From: Hypholoma sublateritium FD-334 SS-4
Lineage: Eukaryota > Basidiomycota > Agaricomycetes > Agaricales > Strophariaceae
Reading direction: 5' to 3'
Assembly: GCA_000827495.1 (NCBI GenBank)
Contig: KN817727.1
Location: 1 to 37,875 of the forward strand
DNA: 37,875 nt
The notes beneath the pieces were generated by a model that did no database searches, was not told the DNA's origin, and saw nothing but the letters and a program-made list of their open reading frames with translations. Below, piece by piece: positions 9,237 through 21,110 of this stretch. The translations under genes and the position numbers were made by a program. Position 1 is the first letter of the stretch, and the number at the start of each line of letters is the position of its first letter.

Positions 9237-10997
9237 ATGAGTCGGAAAGATATCATTATCCATGAACGACTCAGTGCAGGCCAGATGAAGCGAATCCGGG
9301 TGGCCAGTGAAGGCGTTGAGGTATGTGAAAACAACTAGTCTTTCCTCATTACAACACTACATCACGAAGTAGGTGTTAAAGGAAGACACTTCCATGAAAA
9401 GCACACTTCAGCAGGGCCGACCATATATCGTTGACCTTTTGACGCGAATGTTTCTGCCGGTGGGGTATCCGAGCAGCGTCTCCTCAGGTGAGTGGCTTAT
9501 ACTGCCCGAGCTACACGCGTGAACATGAACGCTTTCCGTCTTCAGACTACCTTCGGTATGCGTTACACCTCCGCGATTTCTGATGCTGGGATCACGTATA
9601 CTGGCCCAGTTATCAGATTTTGAATGCGTTACAAGCATTTTGCAACTCGCTGGCAAGCCTTATTTCTTCCAGAGCCATTCTTCAAGGTATTCCTGACCGT
9701 CTGTCTTTCACAATACGTGTTTCTTATGCTTCCAACAGGTTTCGGAGTTGGGGATCCGACAGCATCGCCCACGAAAGCCTTGCTTCTTACTGTTCTTCAA
9801 GACGTATTTAGCCGTCTGACCAGTGCGTCTCTTATATTGAATAGCACATCTCATCTCATTATGCCTTGTCTGTAGCTATCCTCTCCGCTCATATAATTGG
9901 GTCTTCTCTGTCACCTGAAGCAAAAACTTTTCGACTCCTCGCTGATGTTTTAAATGACACAGCCATCATTCTGGACACACTTTCTCCGGCATTCAATTCC
10001 CTACCCATTCCTGGTCTGCGTGTTGGGTCCCTCTGTCTCAGCGCCGTCTTCAGGTCCTTATGCGGAATTGCAGCTGGGGGATCCAAAGCCGCGATAACGA
10101 TGCATTTCGCCAGTCCCCTCGATGGAAAAGGCGACATAGGAGACCTGAATGCGAAAGATTCGAGTAAAGAGACTGTATTGGCTCTTTTCGGTATGCTGGT
10201 GAGATTATTCCTGTTTCTGCTGTTGATATTCTACTAAAACTAGATAGCTAGGAACGTTGATCGTGCCTTACTTGACAACGGCATGGACTACTTATGGCGC
10301 ACTCTTTCTCCTGGTTGGCCTACATCTCGCCATAAATTACCTTGGTGTCCGCGGCCTCACTCTTCGAACCCTGAATCGTCAACGCTTGGGCATTACATGG
10401 ATGTTTTACGCTCAATCACATTCTTCTGTAATTCTAACCCCGTTGCAAACAGCGGACATGGAGCGAATCCTCGACCGCTCTGGTAATGTCCGTGATTTCG
10501 CGACAGGACACCTTCTGGGACACTGTACTATCGGCTCATCTTTCTCGGAGAATCTCCGCGGGTCTATGCCTCCTGGATTGCTAGATTTGTTTAACGGCGA
10601 ACAGTATGTCATCTGGTTCGACCACGCCTGTCTCCTTCAACCCCATGGATTGAATGGATCTACCTCGCTGCATGGGTTCAAGCGCCTCCATATCTTCTTG
10701 AAAGACGGATATGTGAATGTCGACTTGGTCAAAGCCTGGACACACGCTACCGACATCTTTTATGCTATCGGACGCAGAACACCTCACGGTGGCAATGGGG
10801 AAGATCCGGACGCTATGGACGCAATACGCACTTCCTACGACAATGTGAGAAAACACTTCGCGCACTTCCAGACCAGCCTGCGAGCCGCGGGGTGGGAGAC
10901 GGTTGACTGCCCAATAATGGCTGGACTGCCCGATGCCGTGGTGACCGCCGTCGCCACTATAGACTCAGAGCAAACCGAAGACAAAAAAACTCGCTGA
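9237..10997 (+). CDS. RUS-family (DUF647) membrane protein, 476 aa, seven exons
   Basis: The spliced model has exons 9237-9320, 9373-9487, 9546-9555, 9610-9686, 9739-9822, 9876-10190 and 10252-10997. All six introns (50-61 nt) are GT..AG and phases fit throughout; the third exon is only 10 nt. The start at 9237 is the first Met in this frame close to the conserved region. Recognisable family blocks are DLLTRMFLPVGYPSSV, then DYLRYQILNALQAF (which appears only when the microexon is included), RLLADVLNDTAIILDTLSP, LCGIAAGGSKAAITMHFA, and NAKDSSKETV followed by a hydrophobic stretch and LGVRGLTLRTLNRQR. The family (plant RUS1/2, human RUSF1) consists of membrane proteins of unknown biochemical activity, linked in plants to UV-B response and auxin transport; fungal members are hardly studied. 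Several hydrophobic segments in residues 60-320 are likely membrane helices. The C-terminal 200 residues are soluble-looking and charged. Confidence 0.88.
9546..9555 (+). other. 10-nt microexon of the RUS gene
   Basis: The microexon lies between a 58-nt and a 54-nt intron. It supplies the end of an Asp codon, all of Tyr and Leu, and two bases of an Arg codon, giving DYLR. Skipping it would shift the frame. Without it, or with read-through of the next intron, the frame meets a stop within about 10 codons. The restored family motif is the main evidence. Confidence 0.8.
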
Positions 10998-11075
10998 CGA
11001 CCAGACGCTTCAAACTTCACACTGGTACTTATGTCTGTTTGCTATTATTTAGTTATTGTCTAACTATTTCTATCT

Positions 11076-11746
11076 ATGCTTATCGCCATTATAGGAGTAT
11101 CCCTCGGGAAAATATATCATGTCATTTTCCCGAATGTTCAGGGCGTATCTTTATCTGTCTGGCCATCTAAACTTGCGCCTGTCTTTTTTTTCCGTGATTT
11201 TGAATGGTCCCAAATTGAAGTCCCATTCAAGAATGAGACTGATGCGCTGGAGCTCGATGAGGTAGGTTTCATTTGGTACACTCACTTTCACGTGAATATT
11301 TCAGGCTGTGCGTAAGGGGAATCGGCGATAACAACGGCAAAAGCCAGTGTCATTGCTTTTAGGCCATTCATCGTCTCTGCACTGGACGTCAAGCTCGCCG
11401 CTTTTAGACCAGCAATTAAGCCCACAGTGACAAAAGAAGAAGTGTAGCTAGTCATAGAGGAAGGGGTATAATGCTATATTATTCTTTCCGAAGGTTTCTT
11501 ACCGCATGCTCAGAAACCCTACCAAAGCTTCTTTTTAAAGTTTTAGTGGTACCCGGGCCGGTCGTAGCCATCATATTTACCCCGCATTCTTATTGTTGCA
11601 GCAAAACGTGCTAAAATCCGACGTGCTTTGTCCGAATTGGCCAAAACAATTATAAAGCCCCGAAAGGACGGGAAAAACCTCGCAATGGATGTGCACTCAC
11701 ACTCCATCCGGCTAGTGATTAACTTTCGGGACTTGGCTGTCACCTA
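11076..11746 (+). other. Possible gene remnant: three protein-like stretches
   Basis: The first stretch (11076-11261) reads as a hydrophobic N-terminus followed by a charged part containing EVPFKNETDALELDE, then a good donor (GTAGGT) and an acceptor at 11303-11304. A second (11364-11444) contains SALDVKLAAFRPAIKPTV and ends at a stop. A third (about 11597-11746) contains ALSELAKTIIKP and ends at a stop after LVINFRDLAVT. The splice phases I tried do not join all three, so this may be a decayed gene or chance. I recognise no family. Confidence 0.15.
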
Positions 11747-12020
11747 GCAGAGAATCAAGTGCCAAGTGCTGCACGCATCATGGATGAGCGAATTACTCGT
11801 CACTGATTCACGGATTTTCATTTCTGGGGCCGCGATGAGCAGACGTGCCTGCCGCTCATTACCTCGCACTTCCCTAGCACCTTCGTTCTATATGGCTTCC
11901 GGACGTCGAGTGCGTTGAAATGGTCATGATGCGCACATACAACGATCGTGCTAAGTCACTATTGGCGTATTAGCTACTATCAGATACATGTCAACGCGGT
12001 GCGTAATTTGGCCTTCGTGG

Positions 12021-12040
12021 CATTACCTCCCATTACCTCC
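12021..12040. repeat. Exact 10-bp tandem duplication
   Basis: CATTACCTCC occurs twice in direct succession in the gene-free interval. Confidence 0.8.
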
Positions 12041-14005
12041 GTCCGCTGCTATATCGAGACGCTGCTGCCATCCCCATCCAAACACCTGGATCCGACCAGC
12101 TTCCTTACAGTGCCTGTGCGCAAGCAGCCGCACCGTAATCAAGGCTAGGATGCAGCTCGCCTTGGACATGGAGGACCCAAGACACCTTGGCGGTTCGTTT
12201 CTTCAGTGAGACTTACTAGGACATATGAATTCGAAGTTTGAGCCCTATGACTTTACCTTTGTTGACTGCCTAATGGGCGTTGATATATTGACGGTGAATC
12301 TCGTTCGTGCAAGAGGTACTTTGAATGGTATGGGCAGTGTATGTGATGGGCTCGGGTTCCGTTCGGGACACTCCTACAGTACGGAGAATTAACAAAATAT
12401 GACGGACGACAATATAATGATACGACAGTAAATACGCACTCCGTCGAACTAGAACTGCAGTGTCGATTTTACGCGGGTCATGCCTTCCAGACCACCTACA
12501 TATGGGAACCCCCAAGTTCTGAAGATCCTGCCTGACGCACATCTTCCCCAGCGTTCTCAATATTCGAGCCATGTCAAGCTAACTAAAGCTTGTTTTCGCT
12601 GGCGAAAGCTTGTAGGTCGCGCAAAAGTTAACTGCTCAAGGTCCGAGACGCGCGCTGCAGAAGAGGCTATCACGTATGCTCCGTCACCTTCTTTCCCCAC
12701 ATCGCCCGCACTGGCCCCTAATCAACGTTGCTCTCACGTCCCCAAAATTACAGCCATAGGAGCGGTCTTGTTGGGACTGCCCAGCTTGCGGCTGTGGCGG
12801 CGGCGGCGCGGTATTGCACCCGCACCGTGTGTCGCACGCCGTTATGAATGCACAGATGTAAGTAGTACGAGGATGAGATATACATAGGCCTAGTACGTTG
12901 GGAAGGAACGATGTCATAGATAAGCATCGCTGCACGGTTGTTCCCTTTCGCGGGCTCCCCTACGCTGTACTGGCGCTGCATTCCAATCCATAGCCGTCGG
13001 TGTCGGCGGGTGGCAATGGCAGAATTTGCGCAGCGTAGATGAATGCAGACCGCAAGTCGCACCGGTGCGCGGTGCAAGCGATGTAGTGGGATAGCACATT
13101 TCCACCCTTGTGATACCCAAGGTGCTCCCGGTAGAAAGAGTGGATGATTCTTCTGCTCGGAGGAGCATTGCTATCGCCGAACATACAATGAATCAATAGT
13201 GGAGCGTTTACATCTCGATACCTCGATACCTTCGAGGCCAACGAGCATCGCTCGTGTGATCGCGTATGCGACGCAATGAATCCCATTATATTTAGCGCAG
13301 TTGGCTCTGCCGTTGATAAATGAACGGATGAAGAGACCTGGGCAGCCTGGCGGATGTACAGGCGCAAACGCTGGCGCGCCGGTATTGGCCACCATATCTG
13401 ATAACGCCCAGAGCGTACTCTTTACACCCATTTATAGCGCCCTCATCAAAATGGGTGCACCAGCGACGCGGCGCGCATTTTACTGATTCTGGAATGCGTT
13501 TATGTTTGGAACGCGGTGAGATCCTAGGACTCCGTGGGCTCAGAGGCCATAGGTGGATATTCGGATATTCTGTCCTTTTTTCGATTTTCATGCCGAGTAA
13601 ATGAGCTCGCCGAGTCTTTATCATGAGAAATCCAAGGGGGCTCTCACGCTCGCGATCCCGTCATTGTAAAATTGGATTGATGGACATAACCTTCTGAAAT
13701 TCTTCGCATTGATATTGATTTTCGCGCCGTACAATGGAACGTAGTGCGCGCGGTCGACTCCCATGGATCATGACGAAACAAAACTAATGGGATCTTAGAC
13801 TCGTTTCTTCATGTCTGCAAATCTGGATTAACTGGTTTCGAGGATCCATTTATCAAATGGAAGAGTGTGGTGAAAACATGAAGTGAAAAATCGTAATAGT
13901 TGGGCTGTAGCTTTCCAGAGAACATTATAAACACATTAAAACAGAGAGGAGAAACAAACCAAACAGACGGTGATCCACGTAACCGATCCAGGTGAACATT
14001 GATCA

Positions 14006-16182
14006 CTAGTTGACTGCCGGAACCCACGACCTGACCCCCCATCCTAAAAATTCAAAGGCTAGGGGGAGCACCACTGTGGCAAGCACACCAATACCGCTGT
14101 ACACGATAACCTTCGTCAACACTGCAAATCAAACATCAGCCTCGCCCGTAAATAACAAAAGCAAAGACCGTACCGTCCGCATCGTAGTGCTTCACACCGC
14201 CAACCGGGCCGTCCTTTCCGGCGCGTTCCCTGTCCTGCGTCGCAGGAGACCCGGCGCCTTTCTCCCCACGCGCGCCTGCTCCTGCGCGGTTCTTGAGATC
14301 CGTGCGCCCGTGCGAGACGCCGCGCGTACCGCTCCCGATCCCACCGACCTCAACGCTGACGCCGGCCGAGCCGGGAAGATCGATCACACTGGGAATCGAG
14401 TGCAGCCCGAACGCCCCGTGCCCGCCCGCGGCGAACTCGGACGGTACAGACGTGTACTGCGTCGCGGGAGTGTAAAAGCGCCGGTGGGGGAGCTGCACCG
14501 CGCGCGCGAGCAGGCGGAACGTCGGCGGGAGGGCCAGGTGCAGCGTGGACTTCGCGAAAAGGCGCCATGCAAAGATGACGAGGATCCCTGGCGGGGCGCA
14601 GGGGCGTTAGCTATGGGCGACTGGCATTGGAGGCGCAAGGGAACGTACCGCAGCTCATCTTGAGGACGGCCACTGCCCACCAAGTGAACACGTCGTCGAG
14701 GCCGCGGACGTGCTGCGTCCATTTCCCCGCCTCGAGCACCCAGCCGCTTCCGGGCATGACGACGACACCCGGATAGCCGAACGCAGTGAAGCTCACCGCC
14801 CAGGGTGCGACGAAGGCGCCGAGCATGGCGCTGAGCACCGCGATCGCGTCTTCGAAGCACGGGCAATCGTCCACTGGCTGCGGGTGGACATGCACGGCGA
14901 ATAGGCAAAGGGGTATTAAGATGAGGGGTATCTCCCAGCCGCCGTGCTGGATCCAGCCTTCGATCCACTTGCCGGTACCCTGGCCTTTGCCAAGGTACAC
15001 GAGCAGCGCGCCGGAGCGGTGGAGCGAGCCCAATCCAAGATAGCGGCATATTTGGTAGAATACGCTGGATGGATCTATGAACACAGGGACACCAGCCCAG
15101 CTTGTGTGCCACCACCAAGTAGCGGCACCGATGAAGACGCCCATAACACAGTCCGTAAACGAGTGCATGGCTGTGTAGAGACGGCCGAATACCACAGAAA
15201 AGGCATAGATGACAAGGGCAGCGCAGAGTAGGATGTAAACGTTATAAGATATGAGGGGCTCGGAAACCGGGTTAAGAGTGGATGTGGTGGAATTGAGACC
15301 GGAGGGGACAGTCAACGAGGCAGGGACAGATGCAAGACGATGGACCTCTGCAAAAAAGAAGAGGGCGATCGAGATGCTGTTAGTCGCGTGGGTTGACGGG
15401 AATCCGTATTCCAGATGGTGAGTTCCAATCGCTGTGAATGGCCAGCGATTAAAACTTGGGGAGAGGGATCATATATTAGTGCTCACTCAGGCGGGTGACG
15501 GGCGGGGCATATGGCCGGGGAGAGCAGAAGAGGTCCTTGAGAACAGAAGTGACGTATATGCCAAGTCCTAGGATCGTGAGGAGCCTGAACCGAGTCAGCC
15601 GACCTCCCCGGCAGTCGATTGGAAAACACGCACCCTCGACCCGTCTCGGCGTACCCGAAGAAAAATAGAGCAGGGAGGATTGTCATAAAAAACGTGTGTG
15701 TCCCCAGTGTCGAGCTGTAGACAAAGTAGGCGTCGAGCCAGGGGGAGCGTATTTTGTCCTGGGGACCGAACGTAAGTCATTGCAACAAACCCACATTTCA
15801 ACGACCCTAGCTTGGCCGCCAGTTCACCGAGATGAATTCGGCGGATACCTTGGCCCCAGCCGATAGAGATTGAAGGAATACTCACCTGCATCTTTGCAAT
15901 GACCACAGACTCCCACTGAACCATCTGAACCAGTTTGCGCCGGACCCCCGCCCTCCACCAGGACAAGTTCGTGTCGTAGACATCTCTCCCCTGCCGTCCG
16001 GGCACGATGTCGTCGATGTATTTGGTCGTAAGGTCGTTGTGATTACAAGTCGTGCGGGCTGGAGCGTAATGGGCATTGTAGATATGGTCTGGCAGGTCGG
16101 GTGACGATGCCCTCGAGGAAGCCTCCGATCCAGGTAACGAGAGGGTAAACTGCGCGGTCTTGATTCCGTTCATTTTCTCCAT
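14006..16182 (-). CDS. LCB3: Sphingoid long-chain-base-1-phosphate phosphatase (Lcb3/Ysr3 type), PAP2 family, 610 aa
   Basis: Six exons on the minus strand: 16182-15886, 15758-15634, 15584-15487, 15431-14649, 14587-14174 and 14121-14006. Phases agree at all joints. The enzyme removes phosphate from dihydrosphingosine- or phytosphingosine-1-phosphate at the ER, returning the base to ceramide synthesis and controlling the signal lipid. All three PAP2 motifs are present: K157 with RP at 164-165 (KDLFCSPRP), PSTH at 185-188, and R257, H263 and D267 (GRLYTAMHSFTD). Many hydrophobic helices follow up to about residue 440. Residues 480-560 are a Gly-rich, probably disordered insertion. The last exon gives VLTKVIVYSGIG and a final hydrophobic helix, a good family ending that is lost without the 52-nt last intron. 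The start at 16182 gives a cytosolic N-terminus of about 100 residues; Met4 is an alternative. The gene symbol is by family; the yeast paralogues Lcb3 and Ysr3 cannot be separated here. Confidence 0.9.
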
Positions 16183-18199
16183 GGTTCTCGCTAATTTTTG
16201 GATATCGTGTGCTCGCAGTCGAAGATGACTACTTCAAATTTGGTCGATGATTTGCGCTGGTTTCGTGGTGGAACTCCGGGAATATCAGGCTGAACCCAAG
16301 TCAAGAAGAGATGAAGCTAATCCTGGCCGCGTAGGGTCCGAGTCATTCAAGAGAGGAGGGTGCTCTCTTCTCTTGCGGAATCCTTGCCAAGTTATAGCAA
16401 GGATGCCAGTGAAGTTTGAGCCTGTGTAATCGTTCCAATTGGAAATGCAGCCGAGGTAAAACAAATCACGGGATTTGCCACACAGGACCAAATACGCGCG
16501 CATACCACGCGCAGTGCACGCACAGGTGCCCCGAAGTCGCCCGAGTACTGATCCCTTCCCAGATATCAAGTTATCGAGATTGTTAGGAATGAAAAAGACT
16601 CTGTGAAGTCTACGAAGAACAATGCTTACAAAAAATGAATGAGTAATATGGAGCAACCTCGCGTCTAGATTTCCCGCCCAGTGCCCATTCACAAACCTAG
16701 AAGCTATTCTGCCCTAATTCTGCCTCATTCTGCTCCCTTCGCGAGCAGCTATGGCGTCTGTGGGATAGACAAGAGCTGCCATGACGGCATCATTCATTGC
16801 AACTATCATTGTTCCAGCTGTGTCTATTTGATGTCTTTTTCTAATCTTTTTCTGTAAGGTTTACTTATTCTAAGCGACAGCGCCGCGAATCCACTTGCCG
16901 TCCTCGTACGTACCCAGCGCGAGCGCTGATAGATACTCCATCTTCGGACCTCGGGCGCGGATAAAGCACTGATAGCGCCCATTTATACATATCAGTGTGC
17001 TCATGACTTGCGCAGGTGAGTGATTGGGGCCCAGGTGACCCATCATCGTGACCTCTTTCCTGTCAGGTGTTGGGAGCCCAACTAACCTGCACAGTAAAGT
17101 GCTATAAAGGACGCTCATCATCGCCGCACCTCGTTCTGCACCCTCTTTCCTCTCCGTTCCACCTTCTCTCGCTGTCTCTGGAAGCTGCGCTGCCCCTTTG
17201 CGCCCGCCGGGCTCCACTCTGCGCCAACATCATTCGCTGTACGACACTGCGGGCCGATGTCCTGGCCTATTATTGCACAGGGGCCCACCACGTCACGTTT
17301 ATGGCGTCCAGTCCGCCTTTGCTGGTTTGGATCTGCTTATAGCGGAGCATCTCAGCATATCGTGTAATGAGCGGTAGTTTCTGGGGTCTCTCCATTGTCC
17401 CCCACCGCATTTCACAGGCGCGATCGCTACCTATGGACCGGTCGGATCTAATCTGGCTTAGGGGCGGACTGATGAACCTCCGTGGACAGCAGCGCACTGC
17501 AGCAGAGTGCGGCGCGTCAGTGGGAAGGTACTGCCGATGATGGTAACACAGATCGTGCGTCGTTCGCTCTGCTGATATCTCGTAGCAGCTGGGATCGTCC
17601 GCCGAGCAACGGCGGTGGCTCAAAGCGTCGTTTGTCTTTATCGATGGCACTCTTTTCCTTGATTTGATAATTCCTGTCTCGCCAACGCCACTTTCCACGC
17701 GCCCCAGCGAGCCGAGACCGAAGGTCCAGCAGGTCCAGCCGAACAAAACCGAATTCCAGTACGCGCTCTCGTTACAACGCGGGGGAATTGTGCGTCGTAA
17801 TTTCCTAGCGGCGTTAGGTGGGTGAATTGTATTTCCAGACAAGGTACTTCTAGCGACTTCCCCACCTTACATTGAAGTTGCTCACAATCGACGGGTTCGA
17901 AGTTCGAACGGATAGGAACCGTCTTATCAATCGCCATCCGTTCCTCCCCGCGTCCTTGTTTATCTAGATCTTCTCTGTTCCGCTTTTTGTAGCGAGTATC
18001 TGCGGTAAGTCTACGGAATCACTGAAGGGGTCGGTGGGAGGTATAGCAGATATCTTGGCGTGTAATTTCATCAGGGCGTCACTAAGCGTCACCACGTATT
18101 GGTGTACGCGCTGACGCTCAAGTTGACAAATTCCCCGCGGGGTCCGGATGAAATAGCGCTCTTCATAATTGTAAATGGACTGAAATGGGGAAGAATGGG
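16183..18199. other. Upstream region of the Lcb3-type gene, no supported gene
   Basis: The promoter of the minus-strand phosphatase gene should lie near 16183-16500. Short frames occur on both strands, but none shows a recognisable motif or a convincing splice pattern. Confidence 0.55.
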
Positions 18200-18441
18200 G
18201 CGCCAGCGACCCCACACAAGGCTGATCGATGAGCCGCACATGCCGAGCGCGCCTCTTGCGCTGCATCGCATTTGCGCGCCTTATTTACCACTCATTTCGT
18301 CCATTGCATTGCATCTAGCTGGGAACGATCAAATGTGTCGCTGATTGGGACCTCAGATTGTGATTATCAGTGGCACGCGGGCCGGCTCGGTTCGGATGAA
18401 TTACCCCGCACTCGCACAGCAACCCCACATTTTAATACCCC

Positions 18442-18461
18442 AGATGCCACAAGATGCCACA
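18442..18461. repeat. Exact 10-bp tandem duplication
   Basis: AGATGCCACA occurs twice in direct succession. Confidence 0.8.
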
Positions 18462-20948
18462 GACGGAAGTGCGATTCGCATGATTGCGGCCGCTCTGCGC
18501 ACCATCGTTTGGTCTTCTGTCTCCCTCCAGGCGCCGTCAAACTTCGAGGGACCATTGGACGTGAACGTCTCTTTAGGCTGGCATCGGATGCATGTGTTTT
18601 TAACCGCAGGTACTCACCCGCACTCGCCGGTGCACCTTCGTCATTTTACGTCCCTCTGTCGACGACTAAGGCGCGGCTGGCATCTATACTCTGCTGCGCT
18701 ACGACAGGCGCGTAAATTAATACAGCGTGCGCTGACGTACAGCGATAGTCCTGATCGCCTACAGCGCTCGCAGCCATGGCAGGATTCCAGTGGCATCGAC
18801 AATCACTGCTCGGCGGGCGCGGGATCCGGACAGGCTTCTTTGTGCACTTCTGATGGGCAGCGCGGCATGCGCTCGATCTTCGCGAGTCGTCACACTGCCC
18901 AATCGATGCGCGCGCCTGGATCCCCTTCCGGTGCGGCTGCACGCACCCTTGCGCACCGTGAGCCAGCCCGTGCGCTACGCTCGCTGCTGATAATAATATC
19001 GCGCGCGGCGCTAGCCACTCTACGGCGCGCTGGGGTGGGTGCGCGGTGTGGTGCCGGTGTGCGCATCTATCTGTGTATGCACGCACGGTGTCCCGCACCC
19101 GCTCGGTGCCGCGCCTGCCTGGGACGCTGCGCAGTGGGCCACGGGGTGATTGGGGGCCGCGAGCGCCGAGCGCTGTGATTGGACGACGGATGCCGGGCGG
19201 ATGCGCCCAATATAGCCAGGCATGCAGCGGTTCGCGCGGCTCTGCGCCCGCACATACGCCGGCGGGCTCTGGGCCTGTTCGCTTTGGCCTCTGGAAGGCC
19301 AGTACGACGATAGGCGCCGTGCATTCAAACCTTAGATTACGGGTACCGATTGCATGCCCAAGGCACCACCTACTCGACGGGCCCTAGCGCGGCCACCATG
19401 AGTAAGTGCGCGCGCGGTCAGCGGGGGCTGAGTAGCCGGAAACGCCCGCGTGCATGCCGCCGTCTTGCTGGGATGCCGGGGGGCACGACGCGCCAGAAGT
19501 AGATACCGTCGACAGCTGAATATTGAATGCTAAGTAGCGCGGAATCGCCACTCTCTTTCCCTCTTACGGCACCGCTGCCTCCCACACCGCCCCACGTCCG
19601 CGTTGGGCAGGCGCAGGCCGCATCTGCGCCATGGACATTACCAAACCGGGCCGCGCGCGCGTGGCACGGCGTCGCGCCTGTCTGCCGACGGACGTCTATA
19701 GCGGCGAATGCCGAGAGGTGCAGCTGCCGAGCGGGCATGGCGACGGGGCAGTCCCCCGGAGGCGTGGATGGGAGAGCGCGCTCTCACACACACGCACAGC
19801 GACGGGCGACGGGTCACATTCAATTGACGTGCCTGTGGGCGCGGGAGCCAATGCGTTAATGGAGCCCGGGCGGGCGTCAGCGGGTCTTTGACGCGCGGTG
19901 CTGAGGCGACGCGCCCCGTTTCGCCATCGCCATGGCGGCCGCACAGGGCCAGGGACGGTTTCATAATCGGCGTACATACAATGTTACATTGTCTATTCAG
20001 CGGGCCAGCGGGTGCATATCGCCGTCGGCGCCTGCCCGCGGACCGGCGCTTGCTCAGAGACGCAGTGTGTGTGCGGAGCCGCACTGCGTTCTGCGCGGTA
20101 GGGTGGGAGCCAGGAAGCGCCGCGCACGCTTCGCGCCTTCTCGCCTTCTGGCGCGGGGCCTTCTCTGCGTCTGGCGCGCGTGGAGCGCGGCGCACCTGTG
20201 GGAGCAGCGAAGGCGGCGCGCATGCCACCCACCCGCTTCGCCTGGCGTGGCGGCAGCTCGCCTCGCGTTCGATTCGACGGTACGAGTCGCGCCTTCTGTC
20301 TATTTTTGCGCGCGTCGTGCTAATACTATTGTGCGTATTTTTGGTGGCGGTGTGCTACTACATACATACATAGATTATGATAACGCTAATGCGCATCAGA
20401 CCGGACCAGCGCGTCCGCGCTAATCGCCATTTCGGGGGTGCAGGCGCAGTGCGCCTGCAGGCCCAGCCCCGCTCGTAGCAGTGCGCACGGCGCTTGCGCG
20501 CGCGATGTGCCGTTACATAGTACATGCTGTACACGCGGGCCGGGCACTGGTGCGCCCACATGCCCGACTGGCTGGCCTGCGCCGCCGACGCGGGGCGGGG
20601 CGGGCTATAGATAGGCAGCGCGCGTCTATGTATATGCACGCTTAAACCCGCCCGCACGCCCGTGCGCGGTGTTCTCAGACGAACAACGTGCGCCGAGCGC
20701 GTGCGTGCGTGTGTTCCGCGCTGCGGCGCACGTTCCACGCACCGTCGCCGTAGCCGGGCGTGCTACATAGTATACCCGTACGCATCCATGTGTGGTCATG
20801 TATGTATATGCGGTGGGATGATATGCACATAAGCGCACCCGCCCGGCGGCGCACCCCGTATCAGCGTGCGGCATGTGGCGCGCACGGCGAGGTGTCAGCC
20901 CAGCGGGCGCACGCGAATAGCGCACGCCGCTAGGACACCGGCGGGAGA

Positions 20949-21110
20949 TCAGCGCGGATCAGCCGCGCCGCGCCGCGCTGTGGGGGCGTCGGAATAACCT
21001 ACCGCATCGCGCTTCTGCGCCCCAGAAGCGCGCAGGGGTCGGGGGAGCGCGACGGCTGCGTGGAAGGGATTTCAGCGCGGATACGCCGTGCCGCGCCGCG
21101 CTGCGGGGGC
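20949..21110. repeat. Pair of GC-rich direct repeats, about 39 bp, 123 bp apart
   Basis: Copies at 20949-20988 and 21072-21110 share TCAGCGCGGAT, then CCGCGCCGCGCTG, then GGGGGC, with a few differences between. The sequence is too GC-rich and short to name. Confidence 0.6.
21008..21032. repeat. Perfect inverted repeat (10-bp stem, 5-nt loop)
   Basis: CGCGCTTCTG, a loop CGCCC, then CAGAAGCGCG. The stem would be stable in RNA or as a DNA cruciform. It lies between the two GC-rich direct repeats. Confidence 0.75.

Larger units (their letters stand above)
10998..14005. other. 3-kb interval between convergent genes, no supported gene
   Basis: The RUS gene (+) and the Lcb3-type gene (-) both end toward this interval. 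Only short frames occur, most with random-looking composition. Protein-like stretches are listed separately at 11076-11746. Short exact tandem duplications lie at 12021-12040 (10 bp) and 13213-13230 (8 bp). I recognise no tRNA, rRNA or mobile-element protein here. Confidence 0.55.

Noticed and set aside
16870..17217. Minus-strand frame ending in YEDGKWIRGAVA
   Set aside because: Only the last 30 residues look protein-like; I found no upstream exons, start or family match.
17893..17904. GGGTTCGAAGTT, similar to a tRNA B box
   Set aside because: No matching A box, acceptor stem or cloverleaf could be folded around it.
18345..19178. 277-codon open frame in the GC-rich interval
   Set aside because: Stop codons are rare at this base composition; the residues are motif-free and Arg/Ala/Ser-rich, and overlapping frames of similar length exist on both strands.
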